The notes: a model not told the origin generated them from the sequence alone. A stretch of 64,000 bases of DNA from Dioscorea cayenensis subsp. rotundata (GCF_009730915.1 NC_052474.1:28501-92500), one strand, 5' to 3'; counted from the first letter of the stretch, positions 37,031 through 50,092 are shown. Numbers and translations are program-made.

Positions 37031-37871
37031 TAAGGATGTAAATGGGGGATTCCATGAAATAACCCCCCGTGGGGCGGGAAACGGGGGAAAATCCATGAAA
37101 TAACCCCCCGTGGGGCGAGAAACGGGGGAAAATCCCTCCCCGTCTCGCCGGGCAGGGGCGGGGGCGGGGAGAGCATTCCCCGCCCCGCGAGGATCCCCAC
37201 GGGGATTCTCCGATTTTTAATTATATATATATATATTGAAAATAACTTATATGATTATTTATCTATTTTAAAAAAAAAAATTCAATATGAATATAAGATT
37301 ATAAGGACCAAATATTTGGATTTTAAAAAAAATATATTTTTGGTATTTATTAATAATGTTTTAGACTTTTAGTAATATTAGTGTTACTTCCGTGTGATGT
37401 ACAAATATAATTATATGAATTTTTTTTTAAAATTTTTAATAATTTTTTTTTATTTTCTATAAAAATTAAGGTAAAATTAAGATTAGATAAAATAAGCTAT
37501 TTATCAACTTTAAAGATATAATATTTTTAAAAAATTAATTTTATTATATATTATGAGATAAAATAATAAAAATTAGTTTAAAATAATATAATTTAGTATT
37601 ATGTTATAAATATTTTAATATTATTAAAATAATATTGGTAAAATTTTTATGAGAAATTGACAAGTGTGAAATAGGTCTTCTATTTTAATATATATATATA
37701 TATATAGTATTATTAGAATTTTATGTAATAAAAAAAATTGGTGGGGGCGGGGATTCCCCGATCCCGTGGGGATCCCCGTGGGGGAGTGAGTTGGGAGAAT
37801 TTTTTCAATTTGGAGCGGGAATTCACCCCCAGGGAAGTGAGGATGGGGCCATCCCCCCATTTACATCCCTA
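37031..37871. mobile_element. Non-autonomous hAT-type element (MITE), complete
   Basis: An 841-bp element bounded by inverted repeats: TAAGGATGTAAATGGGGG at the left and TAGGGATGTAAATGGGGG read inward from the right. It is flanked by identical 8-bp direct repeats TAAAAGAC at 37023-37030 and 37872-37879. The TAGGGATG-like terminus and the 8-bp duplication are hallmarks of the hAT superfamily. Just inside each end lies a GC-rich subterminal block (gggg/cccc runs, 37065-37205 and 37740-37860), while the middle is very AT-rich with an (AT)n run. There is no transposase frame, so it would depend on a partner element. Confidence 0.85.
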
Positions 37872-38654
37872 TAAAAGACCAAGAGGTTATTATGTTTTTT
37901 TTAATCTATTTTATCTATTAATATTATATTATTTTATTTAGATAAAAAAAATTAGCCTTTCCCACAAACTTTCCTTGCTTGTTTTTTTAAAGAAAAATTA
38001 GTTACGAGTGCTCAAGAGTTTTCAACCATTTGATCAATCTTTCCGATAAACTTGTATTTTTATTTATAAATTTTTTATATTTTTTAAAATTATTATTATT
38101 TTAATAATTTTTTTATAATACTAAAAAAAACTTTTTTTGTTTTTCATTAGTGTTGAAACTTGCCCTTTTTCCAATGTAGGCTTGTTAATATAAAAACGAA
38201 TACACTCTTCTCCTACTTTGGCTTAGGTGCACCGAGTGCAACCACATCAGCCTTAGGCTTTGTTTGGTTCAAATGGGGAGGGGGGAGGGGAGGAGTGAGG
38301 AGAGAGTAAAGAGGAGAGGAGAATGGAGGGTTTGAAAAAAATTTATGTTTGGTTCACTGGAGAAGCGTGGAAGGGTAATCTATCTTTTTTGTTTGGTTAG
38401 AAGGAGTTAGGAGGGGTGAGAAGAGGTGTGATGTGCATTTTACCAACTTGCCCTTTTATATAAAATTGATCATAATATATTTTTTTTATACATACCTAGG
38501 ATTATTTTGTGCCAACTTTTATAATATTAATTTTAACATTAGTAATAATATTATTTGTATAATATTAATAATATTATATAAATAATAATAATATTATTAA
38601 ACTAATACTATAATCACTCATTTTATATATATATTTTATATTATTATTATATAA

Positions 38655-38656
38655 AA

Positions 38657-38702
<46 letters not shown>

Positions 38703-38703
38703 T
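38655..38703. repeat. (ATT)n microsatellite
   Basis: A run of about 15 uninterrupted ATT units. Confidence 0.95.
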
Positions 38704-39789
38704 GTGGGCTCCTTTTTTTTACCCGGCCTTTAATTAGGATTGACCGGTTAAAATATGGATCACAAATCAATTTTTTTTTTATTTTTTTTTTAGACTTCAA
38801 GGGATTGTGAGTTTATGACTTCCATAAGAGGCAAGCCTCTAATGTTAATTACCCCAGACTGATGCATGGGAACCTCCGATTAAGAACAAAATGTGAATGA
38901 CAAACATGAGAGAAAACAAACTTGATCAATTACATGAATTTGATTGAGAATACAAAGATTAGAAAATTCTAACTATCATAATTCCCTTTCCCTAATCTCT
39001 CTCTAGCTTTACATAATTTTAATCTATTTTGACTTTGTTCTATCCTAACTTTTCGCCGAAGATCATGCTGAGGATGTCTCCTTTGACTTTGTTGACCTTG
39101 ATCTTACTTTTCTTGCTTGTGTCTTGAATATCAACTGGATCACAAACTTGACTTCATTTGATTTGGGGCTTTTGAAAACTCCGGCATTTCACACTTGTGA
39201 AGCTTTCAGTCTTGGACTCATGAAACTCTTTAATCTTTGACTTTTGATGTCTCAAGATTCCTGAACTCACTTGTCCCATTATTTGAGTTTATTTTATTTT
39301 ATTTTTTTTTTAAGCCTTGACTCTCCTATGCTCCCGAGTCTTAACTTATGCCTCTCTGAGTCATGACCATTCATATGATTCGGTCACTAACTTGATTGCT
39401 TTAACTTGTTTTTTTAAGAATATTTTGTGAATTTTTGAGCGGTGATCCCCATTTGTCGCATGAATCATGAACTTTTTTTCTAAATTTTTGGAGTTTGAAG
39501 ACTCGGTGTCTTCACGCTTTTATGAAACCTTTTTTTTTATCATTATTACCTAGGAACTTTTCCTTCACTAATTGAGTTTTTTTAGTCAATTTGAGACAGT
39601 TCCTTTCCTCTCTTTTTTTTTAACATATGAGGTGTGAGCATGGTTCAATAATTTTTTTTCTTGCTCGAGGAAAGACTCCCATTTGTTCGTGTGGATCTTT
39701 AAAGATTTTTTTTTTACTTAAGAATTTTTTTATTCAAATATTTTCGACTTCATCAAGAGGGGACGCAAGAGTTAATGATCTTCAACACA

Positions 39790-41325
39790 TTCTTCATTCA
39801 CTCAAGAGAGTCTCAAGAGATAGTGAGGAAACTCTCGAAAAGAGCTCTCTACCACTACATTGGCCTCAACATGAGATTCATAGTCTTCATACTTTTTCTT
39901 TCACTCAAGAGAGTCTCAAGAGATAGTGAGGAAACTCTCGAAAAGAGCTCTCTACCACTACATTGGCCTCAACATGAGATTCACAGTCTTCATATTTTTC
40001 CTTCCACTCAAGAGAGTCTCAAGAGGTAATGAGGAAACTCTCGAAGAGAGCTCTCTACCACTACATTGGCCTCGACATGAGGATTCACGGTCTTCGTATT
40101 TTTTTCCTTCCACTCGAGAGAGTCTCGAGAGGTAATGAGGAAACCCTGAGAGAGCTCTCTACCACTACATTGGCCTCGACATGAGATTCACGGTCTTCGT
40201 ATTTTTTTCCTTCCACTCAAGAGAGTCTCAAGAGATAGTGAGGAAACTCTCGAAAAGAGCTCTCTACCACTACATTGGCCTCAACATGAGATTCACAGTC
40301 TTCATATTTTTCCTTCCACTCAAGAGAGTCTCAAGAGGTAATGAGGGAAACTCTCGAGAGAGCTCTCTACCACTACATTGGCCTCGACATGAGATTCACG
40401 GGTCTTCGTATTTTTTTCCTTCCACTCGAGAGAGTCTCAAGAGGTAATGAGGGAAACTCTCGAGAGAGCTCTCTACCACTACGTTGGCCTCGACATGAGA
40501 TTCGTAATCTCCATATTTTTTTCACTCAAGAGAGTCTCGAGAGGTGAGTGAGGGAAACCCTTGAGAGAGCTCTCTACCACTACATTGGCCTCGACATGAG
40601 ATTCACGGTCTTCGTATTTTTTTCCTTCCACTCAAGAGAGTCTCAAGAGGTAATGAGGAAACTCTCGAAGAGAGCTCTCTACCATTACATTGGCCTAAAC
40701 ATGAGATTCATAGTCTGCATATTTTTTCACTCAAGAGAGTCTCAAGAGGTAGTGAGGAAACTCTCGAAGAGAGCTCTCTACCACTACATTGGCCTCAACA
40801 TGAGATTCATAGTCTTCATACTTTTTCTTTCACTCAAGAGAGTCTCGAGAGGTGGTGAGGGAAACTCTCGAGAGAGCTCTCTATCACTACATTGGCCTCG
40901 ACATGAGGATTCACGGTCTTCGTATTTTTTTCCTTCCACTCGAGAGAGTCTCGAGAGGTAATGAGGAAACTCTCGAGAGAGCTCTCTACCATTACGTTGG
41001 CCTCGACATGAGGATTCATAGTCTTCATACTTTTTCTTTCACTCAAGAGAGTCTCAAGAGGTAGTGAGGAAACTCTCGAAGAGAGCTCTCTACCACTACA
41101 TTGGTCTCAACATGAGATTCACAGTCTTCATATTTTTCCTTCCACTCAAGAGAGTCTCAAGAGGTAATGAGGAAACTCTCGAAGAGAGCTCTCTACCATT
41201 ACATTGGCCTCAACATGAGATTCATAGTCTTCATACTTTTTCTTTCACTCAAGAGAGTCTCAAGAGGTAGTGAGGAAACTCTCGAAGAGAGCTCTCTGCC
41301 ACTACATTGGCCTCAACATGAGTTT
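39790..41325. repeat. Minisatellite, about 15 tandem copies of a ~104 bp unit
   Basis: The unit begins actcaagagagtctcaag and recurs at about 39800, 39903, 40006, 40111, 40216, 40319, 40425, 40526, 40630, 40731, 40832, 40938, 41041, 41145 and 41249, with periods of 100-107 bp. Each copy contains a self-complementary gagagctctc core and a cctc[g/a]acatgag phrase. The many open frames over this stretch are a by-product of the repeat and change frame between copies, so I do not call them genes. Two sequence types, one CG-rich and one CA-rich at the same sites, are interspersed. Confidence 0.95.
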
Positions 41326-42179
41326 GTGGAAGTGGGCCTACAAATTCGTAATAATATCCTTAACCTTCACTAAAATTTCCCCTCTCCCGTGGCATTTTTG
41401 CATATCACCCCTTTGAATTCCTAGTATCTAAGGATTTATGCAGCTAGGCCCTGTAACTTTTCACTTTTTTTTATTTGATCAGATTTGTAAATAAACCTTA
41501 AAACTCATCTTTTCTCATTTTTTTTGATTTTTTTTTTTGCAAATAAATCCAAGACTTCACAATTTTTTTTTTTCGTGCCAATTTTGCAAATAAGTCCAAA
41601 AATTTCAACGTTCATATTTTTTTTGCAATTTTCACATAAATCCTCCAATATTTTACTTTTCACATCCTCTAAATCTACTCGGTTTTTAAGCATAGCATTG
41701 GCATCCTCTAATCATAGTTAATAAACACTACATGACAATGGCCTGGCTATTACATGCAAGATGTGGACCATGTCACATTAATGCATACGTATATATGAAC
41801 ATGACTATCCACTAGAAAATAAACATAGATTCATGTGGTTGGGAATGAAAAGTGGATAGAGAGAGAAATCAAAAAAAAAAAATATGCTCACATTGAACGC
41901 ATGATACCATGTATGCCATATATATTTTATATATATATTTTTTTTAAAATATATAAAGAACAATAATCATATAAAAGAAACATGCATGTATATAGGGAAC
42001 CATGATTATATGCAATGATCATATAAAAGGGACATGCATGTCATGATCATATAATAGGCATACATGCACGAACAGAAGACATTCAATGCAAAGAATTTGA
42101 GCATGAATAAATATATATAATTTGATTGTTTGTATCCACCATGCATCCATGCATATTAATCCCAGATGATTCTTTAAGT

Positions 42180-43290
42180 ATCTTACCTCGTTCTTTCTCC
42201 ACCCGAAGAGTTTTTTTTTTTTTAATCCGTTCCTTGTATTATCTCTCCCTCTTTCTTCTCTTCCTCTGGGATCTCTCCTCGTTTTTTTTTTACTGTCCCC
42301 TCTCTCTATCCCTTTTTCGTCTTTTCTTTTTTCCTCCCTTCTTTTTTTCTTCCTCTCTCTTGATTTTTTCTTTTCGGCTTTTACCCGGTTGTTTTTTTTT
42401 GTTCATGAAATCCGGGATTTTTATTTTATTTTATTATATTTCTCTTTTTTATGGATTTTGAATCACCATTATCCTTTTTTTCATGAAATTTTTTTCGCCG
42501 ATTATATATATATACATATATATATTAATCCCCTTTTTCATCATTATCTTTTTTCCTTGAATAGATATATTTTTTCAACATCCGGATATATTTTTTTATC
42601 CGAATCATTATTTTATTATTTTTTTATTATTTTTTTTATCCTCATTTTTTTCCGGATTTATTTACTTATTTTTTAATAAATCCGATTTTTTTACTCATGG
42701 ATTAAAAACAATCCTTCTCTTCACCAACCTTGATAAGGACATTTTAATTTGTCCAAATTTAAAATTGGGAGATTATCCGGATTTATCCTTAACTTAGATT
42801 TTTTTTTTAAACCATAACTATTTTTTTGGGATAAATATGGTTTGTTAAAAAATATTGGAAGATGATTTTATCCTTCCTTCTTTTTTTCATTTCTCTTTTT
42901 TTTATTATTATTTTTTTATAAAAACAATTACTTTGTATCCAACCATCCTCTGGATAAGGATGGTTATCATTATCTTTTTTTTTTATATTTAAATTAAGAA
43001 AAGATATTAGGAGATTCTAAAAAAATTATCCCTTCTTCTCATAATTATCTCCCTCCTTTATTCATATCATAATTGAAATAAAAATCATATTTGGATTAGA
43101 ATTCGGATTTAAAAAAAATCTATATAAACATTATTATTACTAAATTGACACATTTAAAAAAAAAGAGAAAACAAAAATAATATGAGATATGAAATTTAAG
43201 TTTTAAAAAGATATTATGGTAATTTCTGAAATTAATAAAGGGTATTTTGGTCTTTTTATATGCATTTAAAGTTTAAAATATTTATTGAAT
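42180..43290. other. Pyrimidine-rich and AT-rich low-complexity region
   Basis: T-rich and CT-rich sequence without a recognisable gene. Hydrophobic open frames here come from poly-T composition. Confidence 0.6.
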
Positions 43291-43339
43291 AATTCCACCC
43301 CTCCAAAAGACCCCGATTTGAAGGGGTGGGATGTGAGGG

Positions 43340-43368
43340 GTTTGGAGGGGTGAAGCACCCCTCCAAAC
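43340..43368. repeat. Short perfect hairpin (13 bp arms)
   Basis: GTTTGGAGGGGTG, loop AAG, then the exact complement. It lies within 120 bp of the right end of the possible Tourist-like element and is probably a subterminal structure. Confidence 0.8.
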
Positions 43369-43460
43369 TCCTCTTCCTCCTTACTCCTCTAACCAAACAA
43401 CCATCACTTCTCTTCACCCCTTGCTACCCCTCCAAAATCCCCCAACCAAACAAGGGGTTA

Positions 43461-45066
43461 GTGATGATGAGCCCATTCTTTTGTACTTGGGTGAGTGTGG
43501 GCATGCCGAAAGGGCAAGCTTGCCTCTGGCAAGACGCACCGACACAGAAAGATAAGCTCACTCTCTTACATCGATTGAAAACATATCAACAAGAGCTAGC
43601 TCATCAGTTTATGTTAGGCTGCAAGTAAGCTGGTGAGCTCACCATGATTCCGACACATAGGCAAGTAAATGGGTCTATACATAATTAATTTTTTTAGATA
43701 AATTTAGATTTAAAAATAAATAATTGACAAAGTATACATCTCTTAGAAAATTATTTATAAAATTAGAAAAACTTGAGGGATGTCATGTTACTTTGTTTCT
43801 CTTGGCATAATGGCATAATTATTATAACTGTGTCAAGTTCATATTATGCTTGATGAACCATGGTTTATTCATTAGTCAAAGTTTTTTTTTTCTTTCGGGA
43901 TCATTCATGAAGATAACAATTTAATTTAAGTAAAATATTTCAAGAGTTTTTGTCGTAATTATATCATTCGGTTGGTAAATTTAAACAAGCTGAATCGAAA
44001 TAAAATTTTAAAAAATAACACAACTTTTGAGAAGTGAGGGAGTACGTGGGACGGGAAGCCAGTAAATTTGACACATTGGTCACATCAACCATGACTAATA
44101 ATAGACTAATAGTAAATTATAAATAGTAAGCGTGTGTCAATAATGTATAGCTGTGAAATATATAGTAAGTTTTATTTCAAACTTACCCAGGGGAGGTATG
44201 TTAATAAGGAAATAAATAAATAAACAAATAAATAAATAAATAAATAAGAGCGGGGGAGTGATATGTGGCGGTGGCCCGTTGAAACACCGCATCAATTGAA
44301 ATCGTTGAATTTAGTTATTATAGTCTGAACGCACACATAACTCATCAAAGCAATGCACCAGAAAGAAGAGCACGGTTACCGGAAGTTGCGAGCCAGCTAA
44401 ATCCTTCGATCCTTGCAGTGCTGACGCGTGTCTTTCTTTCATTTATTTAAGGCTCGAGTTCCCTTCCTTCTCTACTTCTGCTTTGTTTTAGATGATGCTC
44501 TTCTTTTCTTAATTTTAACGCTGTGTTTTTGATGGAGGACAGCAACAGTGTGTGATTATCCACCTTTTCAAAAAGTGTGTGTTTAATTAGGATAAGGGAT
44601 TCAAGTTGCTAAGGTGAGTAATTGATGCTTTTTATTGAGTTATTATTCATTAATTTTCACAAAGATGTGATCTTGAATGGCTGATGCAGATTTAATTTGC
44701 TATATATGGCACTTTGTTCGCCTTAATTCTTATATAAAGACTTGGTTTTTATTGTGGTTTGTTGCTTGTGTTGTTAATATTCCAAAGTAGTATTTGTTTT
44801 TGTTATTGTTGTTGCTGTTGTTGTTGCTGTGATCTGCGTCAATGTTCCAAAATTGATATATATGCATCATCAAAATAGGATGAAGTTATTTTTTGGTTAT
44901 TAAAGCATGTTTAATCCTCGCCTCTTGTGATGCATTCTCGATCGCGACTTGATTTCCATTGCATATAGACTAGAATAGTAGAAAATCTCTCCAGAATATA
45001 ACACAGTTTCCATTGTTTTTAGTTTGTAAACATTGGAGGAACATTTGATTCATTGGTTCATAATTA
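43461..45066. other. Upstream region of the G3P transporter gene
   Basis: AT-rich, with an (AAAT)n tract near 44210-44247. The presumed transcription start is around 44.4-44.5 kb, and the leader intron spans 44614-45022. Confidence 0.5.
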
Positions 45067-46846
45067 ATGGAAACACGAATCCAAGCCAGAAGCACAAAAC
45101 CCAAAGGTATTCGGTTCTTGGAATATGTCAGGAACAAGGTCTTCACATTCGAAACATATCAAACCATTGTTTTGGCCATTACTTTCTTTGCATATGCTGG
45201 CTACCATGCTACCAGGAAAGTCACAAGCATTGTTAAAAGTGTACTTGATCCTGACACCAAGAATTTGGGCTCCTCCCACAATCCAGCAATTCTACAGGGC
45301 TGGGTTCCCTTTGATGGCTCAGATGGCACTGCATTGCTTGGAGAGATTGATCTGGCCTTCCTCTCCGTGTACTCTGTAGGCATGTACTTTGCCGGTCATT
45401 TAGGCGATCGTTTGAATTTACGAATCCTTTTGACTGTTGGAATGGTTGGGACTGGTCTCTTCACTTCAATTTTCGGTTTTGGTTACTGGTTGAACATACA
45501 CAGTTTCTTCTTCTACTTGGTGGCTCAGCTGTTAGCCGGTTTGTTTCAGTCGACCGGTTGGCCCTCAGTTGTTGCGGTGGTCGGCAACTGGTTTGGGAAA
45601 AGGAAGAGGGGGTTGATTATGGGAATTTGGAATGCACATACTTCAGTTGGAAATATAGCTGGCTCACTTATTGCTGCTGCCTTGCTCAATTATGGATGGG
45701 GCTGGTCATTTGTTGTTCCTAGCCATATTATGGTTCTGCTTGGTTTGACAGTGTTCCTGTTCCTGCCTGTTAGCCCTGAGGAGATGGATCTCAGCAGGCA
45801 TGGTGAATTGCTGAAGCCTTCGGATAAGAGCGGTATAAGGGATCATCTTTTGGAAGGAGTACTAGTAGATGATGTCGAGGAGAAAGCAGTGGGTTTCATG
45901 GAGGCCTGGAGGATCCCTGGTGTAGCTCCATTTGCCTTTTGTTTGTTCTTCTCCAAACTGGTCGCTTATACCTTCCTCTATTGGTTGCCTTTCTACATCA
46001 GTCATACAGGTATATTTCATTCCTTGAAACAAAAATTTCTAAACCTCAGACAATTTATAGGTACTGCGTGAGTTGCTACAGAATGAGATATTATTATTAT
46101 GTGTTCTTTAGTTCTGCTTCATCTTAAATTCAAGAAACACATATTTCTTCTAGACGTTCAAATAGTTTATGAATCAAATAGTTTGATGAGTTTTCCGTTG
46201 AATTGTTATGATTATATATTTGACGGGGCTGGCATGTGTTGTGTGATGATATGAAACTTAATTTATCCGACTTGCAGCTATTGATGGCGTATATTTGTCT
46301 GATTCCATGTCGGGGACCCTATCGACATTGTTTGATGTTGGAGGTGTGGTGGGTGGCATTCTTGCTGGTCATATCTCGGACCGGCTGGATGCCCGTGCAA
46401 TAACAGCTGCGAGTTTCATGTATTGTGCCATCCCAGTCCTCTTCCTATACCGTATATTTGGTGGTGTCTCACTCTTTTGGAACATCACTCTCATGTTCAT
46501 CACCGGGATATTTGTGAATGGCCCATATGCACTTATAACAACAGCAGTCTCAGCTGACCTTGGCACGCACAGCTCGCTTAATGGAAATTCTCGAGCCTTG
46601 GCAACAGTGGCCGCTGTGATAGATGGCACAGGTTCTGTGGGTGCAGCAATAGGACCTCTGCTGACTGGCTACATCTCTGCAGAAAGTTGGAATGCTGTGT
46701 TTACAATGCTTATGGTGGCAGCTCTGCTGGCAGGATTACTGCTGACCAGGCTAGTGGTGGCTGAGGTAACTGCAAAAATCCAAGCTGGAAGATTGCCGGT
46801 AACCACTGCTCCATCCGGATCTTCCGTGGCTGACCAAGAAGTGTAA
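45067..46846 (+). CDS. Glycerol-3-phosphate transporter (G3Pp), major facilitator superfamily
   Basis: Two coding exons (45067-46009 and 46278-46846, phase 1 intron) encode 503 aa. A leader exon ends at a donor after 44613 and joins about 45023. The protein has the membrane-segment pattern of an MFS transporter (about 12 helices) with a large central hydrophilic loop (about 240-285, [20 protein letters not shown]). Family features include [20 protein letters not shown] near the N terminus, GDRLNLR between helices 2 and 3, [20 protein letters not shown], and HISDRLDAR in the second half. This matches the plant glycerol-3-phosphate permease family (related to bacterial GlpT), which exchanges organic phosphates with phosphate and is often induced by phosphate starvation. 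I did not find a clear P1BS element nearby. Which paralogue it is cannot be told. Confidence 0.92.
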
Positions 46847-47389
46847 TGGTGTTTGACACCGAATTCGTGTCATATCTGTGAAATATTTGCTTTTACTTTT
46901 TTGTTTTGTTTTTTGTTTTTAATTATTATTATTAGGAAGCAAGAGAAGGAGACTGAGTTCACACTGTTGTACATAACAACTAAATTCTGGCTACTTGCCT
47001 ACTCATAGGAAGAGATGAATAATAGTAACTACCCAAATGATTATCACAAAGCTGCAAAGTTGTCTGGATAGTCTTTGGTCTTGAATTACAGAAAAGGTTA
47101 AATCAGCAGCAGTGGTGCATATAAGCTAGGCCATTAGCTATAATAGGTTCATTATTTATTCTAAGTGGGTTGATATATACCTTCTATCAATTGATCATGC
47201 CCATTGTTTGTCTTCTTCTCATATACAATGCGATCTTAGTATGATGTTGCCATACGAACAGTGAAGCACAAAAATTTTCATCATTATCATCTTAAACTTT
47301 TATTTGATGATATGATTTATTGTATCTGTTGTGATAATTCCTTTTTATCTTATTTTGCTTTGAATGATCTATGGAATTTATTTAAAAAT

Positions 47390-47537
47390 AAAAAGATGAT
47401 GATGTAATAATCAGATCCTGTCGGTGCAAGAGTGTAGCAGAAATTGGCAGAAGCTTTCGACACAGGAGAAATATCACAGGTTGCAATGCGAATGTCATAG
47501 CATCTCTCATCATCATCATCTCTATATTCATTAATCA
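47390..47537 (-). other. Copy A of an unidentified duplicated segment, interrupted by a solo LTR
   Basis: This stretch and the bases after 49287 resemble the segment at about 55355-55600. Shared phrases include gatcctgt[c/a]ggt, gcagcagaaa-like sequence, agaagctttc, agcatctct.tcatcat and aaatcag. Read on the minus strand, copy A encodes YRDDDDERCYDIR.. ..SKAS and copy B YEKRDDDKRCC.. ..TKAS in the same frame. I do not recognise the protein, and the open frames may be incidental. Confidence 0.55.
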
Positions 47538-49286
47538 TGTCACGCCCCGAGCCCGAGGCATTGACAAACGGCCGTATACCCATAAGGTCGAGACCCAATG
47601 GACATACAAGGCCTCAAAATATGTCTCACAAAAATAAGATAACAAGGTACTAACATCACAAGAAAATAAGAATTTAAGGGATACAATAACTAGGTTCACA
47701 ACTAAGATCCATGGAAATTAAAAATGCAAGGTTCAAAGCTTAAACAAATAACAGTTCGAGGTTCCCAACAGAAAGACTATTTACATGATAACCAACTGGT
47801 GTTCGCTCAACGGTCCCCGCTAAGCTATTCACCACACACTTACTCCTGATCTGATAAAGATAAGAACCACTATTTATGAGCTTGACAGCCCAGTAAGCAA
47901 CCACTAAAAATATAGGGATCACAAACTCAATAATTTCACAAAACATGCTTAAGTGTAATATTGTACAATAAGAATAGAAATAAAGCTTCGATTTCAGAGT
48001 ATTTCAAACAAACATAATTTTTCCAAGTGAAAGAGTATATATGTCCCTCAAATAACTAATGACAGAAACAAAACCACAGAACTTTTATATTTAAACTCGG
48101 TGACCCGAGTCGGATTGTCAGAGTTCATTTATTTACCCTCGGTGACTCGAGCCAGATTTTTCAGAGGCCGTTATTCTCCACCGACGGAACGGTGCGAAAC
48201 TAGTTTCTTACCATAGTCAGAAATGCATGTAAAAGTCATTATAGTTGAAACATTATGTTGGGTTACAGTTCAAATTAATCACAAAACTCAGTTAATGTTG
48301 ATGCAACAATAATGGGGTCTCACAAAAGCACAATAACAATCTAAGCTTATACCATATATGCACTAAAACTTATGGCTTGCTTGAGGTTTCATAATCCAGG
48401 AAAGTTCCATCAACACGGTATCCAAGAGAATAGTTATTATTACTAGCCACTCAACTAACCCGAGATCAAAGTGCAGGATTCTTCTAATATGTCTGTATAT
48501 ACATGCTGTAACATTGGAGCTATTAAATAAAAATCAGCCTATCATGTGTTCTTTAAGTGATAACACACTTATTAAATTATTCATTCATAACCATTGATCT
48601 CATGATCAAAGTCCTGTCATCTAATAAAATTCACGTAATAAGAATAAATAACCAATACCGGCACTCTTCAATTAATTAAATAAATTTCATATTTAAATAA
48701 GAATATCGAGAAGCCTTACAATCTCATTCAGTTGCATCGAATATAACATATAGTCAAAATTCAAACTCATTTTCTCTACTTTTCCAAACTCCAGAACCCA
48801 AATATAATTTAACCCTAAAAATATATCAAACCATACAGATTTCTAAGAAACGGAAAATACTTGTTAACTTTTTCAAGGACAAAACCAGATACTCCTGACC
48901 ACTCTTGAAAACCCTAGAACAATTTAAACCAAAAAGGAAACCCTAAGCATTAAGGAATCAAAACAAGGACTAATAAAAGATAACCAATCGAAGAAGGGAA
49001 AAGCGAACCTACCACAAATACTCCTAGATGAGCACTCGACACGAAAGATTTCCTCGTCCTTGCTACACGCCCCCAAAATTGAACAATGAGCGAAAGAGGA
49101 AGGCTACGAATTCTCTGGTTTTACCGATTCTATTTTTATCCCGTAACCACTAGCGGTTACCAGGAACGTGGAGGCTCACAATTCCTGAAAGATAAAGTTG
49201 GTTTGAAAATTTTAAATATATATATTTATTATTATTATTATTTTTTAACATGAAAAGAGTTTAAAAAAATACAAGTGGGGTCCACA
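47538..49286. mobile_element. Solo LTR (1749 bp) with 5-bp target duplication
   Basis: The element begins TGTCACGCCCCGAGCCCG and ends GTGGGGTCCACA, so it has the TG..CA ends of an LTR. It is flanked by AATCA on both sides (47533-47537 and 49287-49291). TGTCACGCCCC is a familiar start of plant retrotransposon LTRs. There is no gag/pol sequence inside and no second LTR, so it looks like the product of LTR-LTR recombination. Repeated ggtgac[c/t]cgag phrases occur around 48100-48150. The empty-site counterpart is visible in copy B near 55562. Confidence 0.75.
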
Positions 49287-50092
49287 AATCAGCTGCACAA
49301 CTTTTTTGTTTTTTAATTGCAAATGCCGAAATCTCATTAAATATGCTTATTTCAAATGCATCGGGCTTTGTTGATTATATGAACTCATGTTGATTATATA
49401 TATATTGGTTTAGTAAAGCAAGGAATGATGAAGGATTAAGCTCATCTAAACGAACACATGAGTTTGCTACTCATGAGGATGATGTTGATCAAAACCAAGA
49501 GACTAGAACTTAGATGTAGCAAGAGAGCAAGGATAGAAAAGTCTTTTGGTCTAAATTTTCTAACCTATTTGCTAGAAAGTGAACCTCCAACCTATCCTAT
49601 GAAGAAGTTGTGACTTCTTCAAAGGGTCTTTTATGGAAAGAGACCATTAAAAGTAAAATTGATTCCATTTTACAAAATCATGCTTGGGAATAAGTGGACC
49701 TACCTCCATGATGTAAACCTCTAGGATCTAAAATGGCGTTTGGTTGAACGTAATTGTAAATACAGTAGATTTTCAGTTATAATGTAACTGCAAGTACTTG
49801 GAGTTTACAATACAGTGGAATCAAATATGATATTTGGTTGGATGTAATTGGAGATATTGTATTATAAAATTTTATGTTTGCTTTAAGTGATTTGTTAATG
49901 TATTTAAGGTATGTGGTCACCTAAGGTTAGGTTAGCAACTTACAATCACATATTTTAAATATAAATATTATTAATATATGATAAACCTAAATTAAGTTTT
50001 TAAACATAAATATTAATAGGCTATTAAACGAATTTTATTGTAAAACTAATTATTAGACAATTAGCATAATTTTTAAAAAATTATAAGTTCAA

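Larger units (their letters stand above)
38256..43457. mobile_element. Possible 5.2 kb Tourist/PIF-Harbinger-like element enclosing the minisatellite
   Basis: The left end GGCTTTGTTTGGTT follows TTA (38253-38255). The right end, read inward, is CCCCTTGTTTGGTT and is followed by TTA (43458-43460). The ends agree at 11 of 14 positions. Both subterminal regions repeat the gtttggtt phrase and purine-rich gggga blocks. TTA duplications and a GG..TGTTTGGTT terminus are typical of Tourist-like elements. No transposase frame is visible, and the interior holds the minisatellite and T-rich DNA. It could instead be two separate small elements or a chance pairing. Confidence 0.4.

Noticed and set aside
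39790-41325. CRISPR-like array
   Set aside because: Repeats are contiguous tandem units without unique spacers, in a plant genome.
39627-41373. Overlapping open frames of up to 137 codons over the minisatellite (peptides with LSKRALYHYIGLNMRF)
   Set aside because: They arise from the tandem repeat, exist in several frames and break at unit boundaries. No protein-like conservation can be claimed.
43326-43628. 100-codon frame near 43.4 kb
   Set aside because: It starts inside the terminal region of a probable transposable element and has no coding signature.
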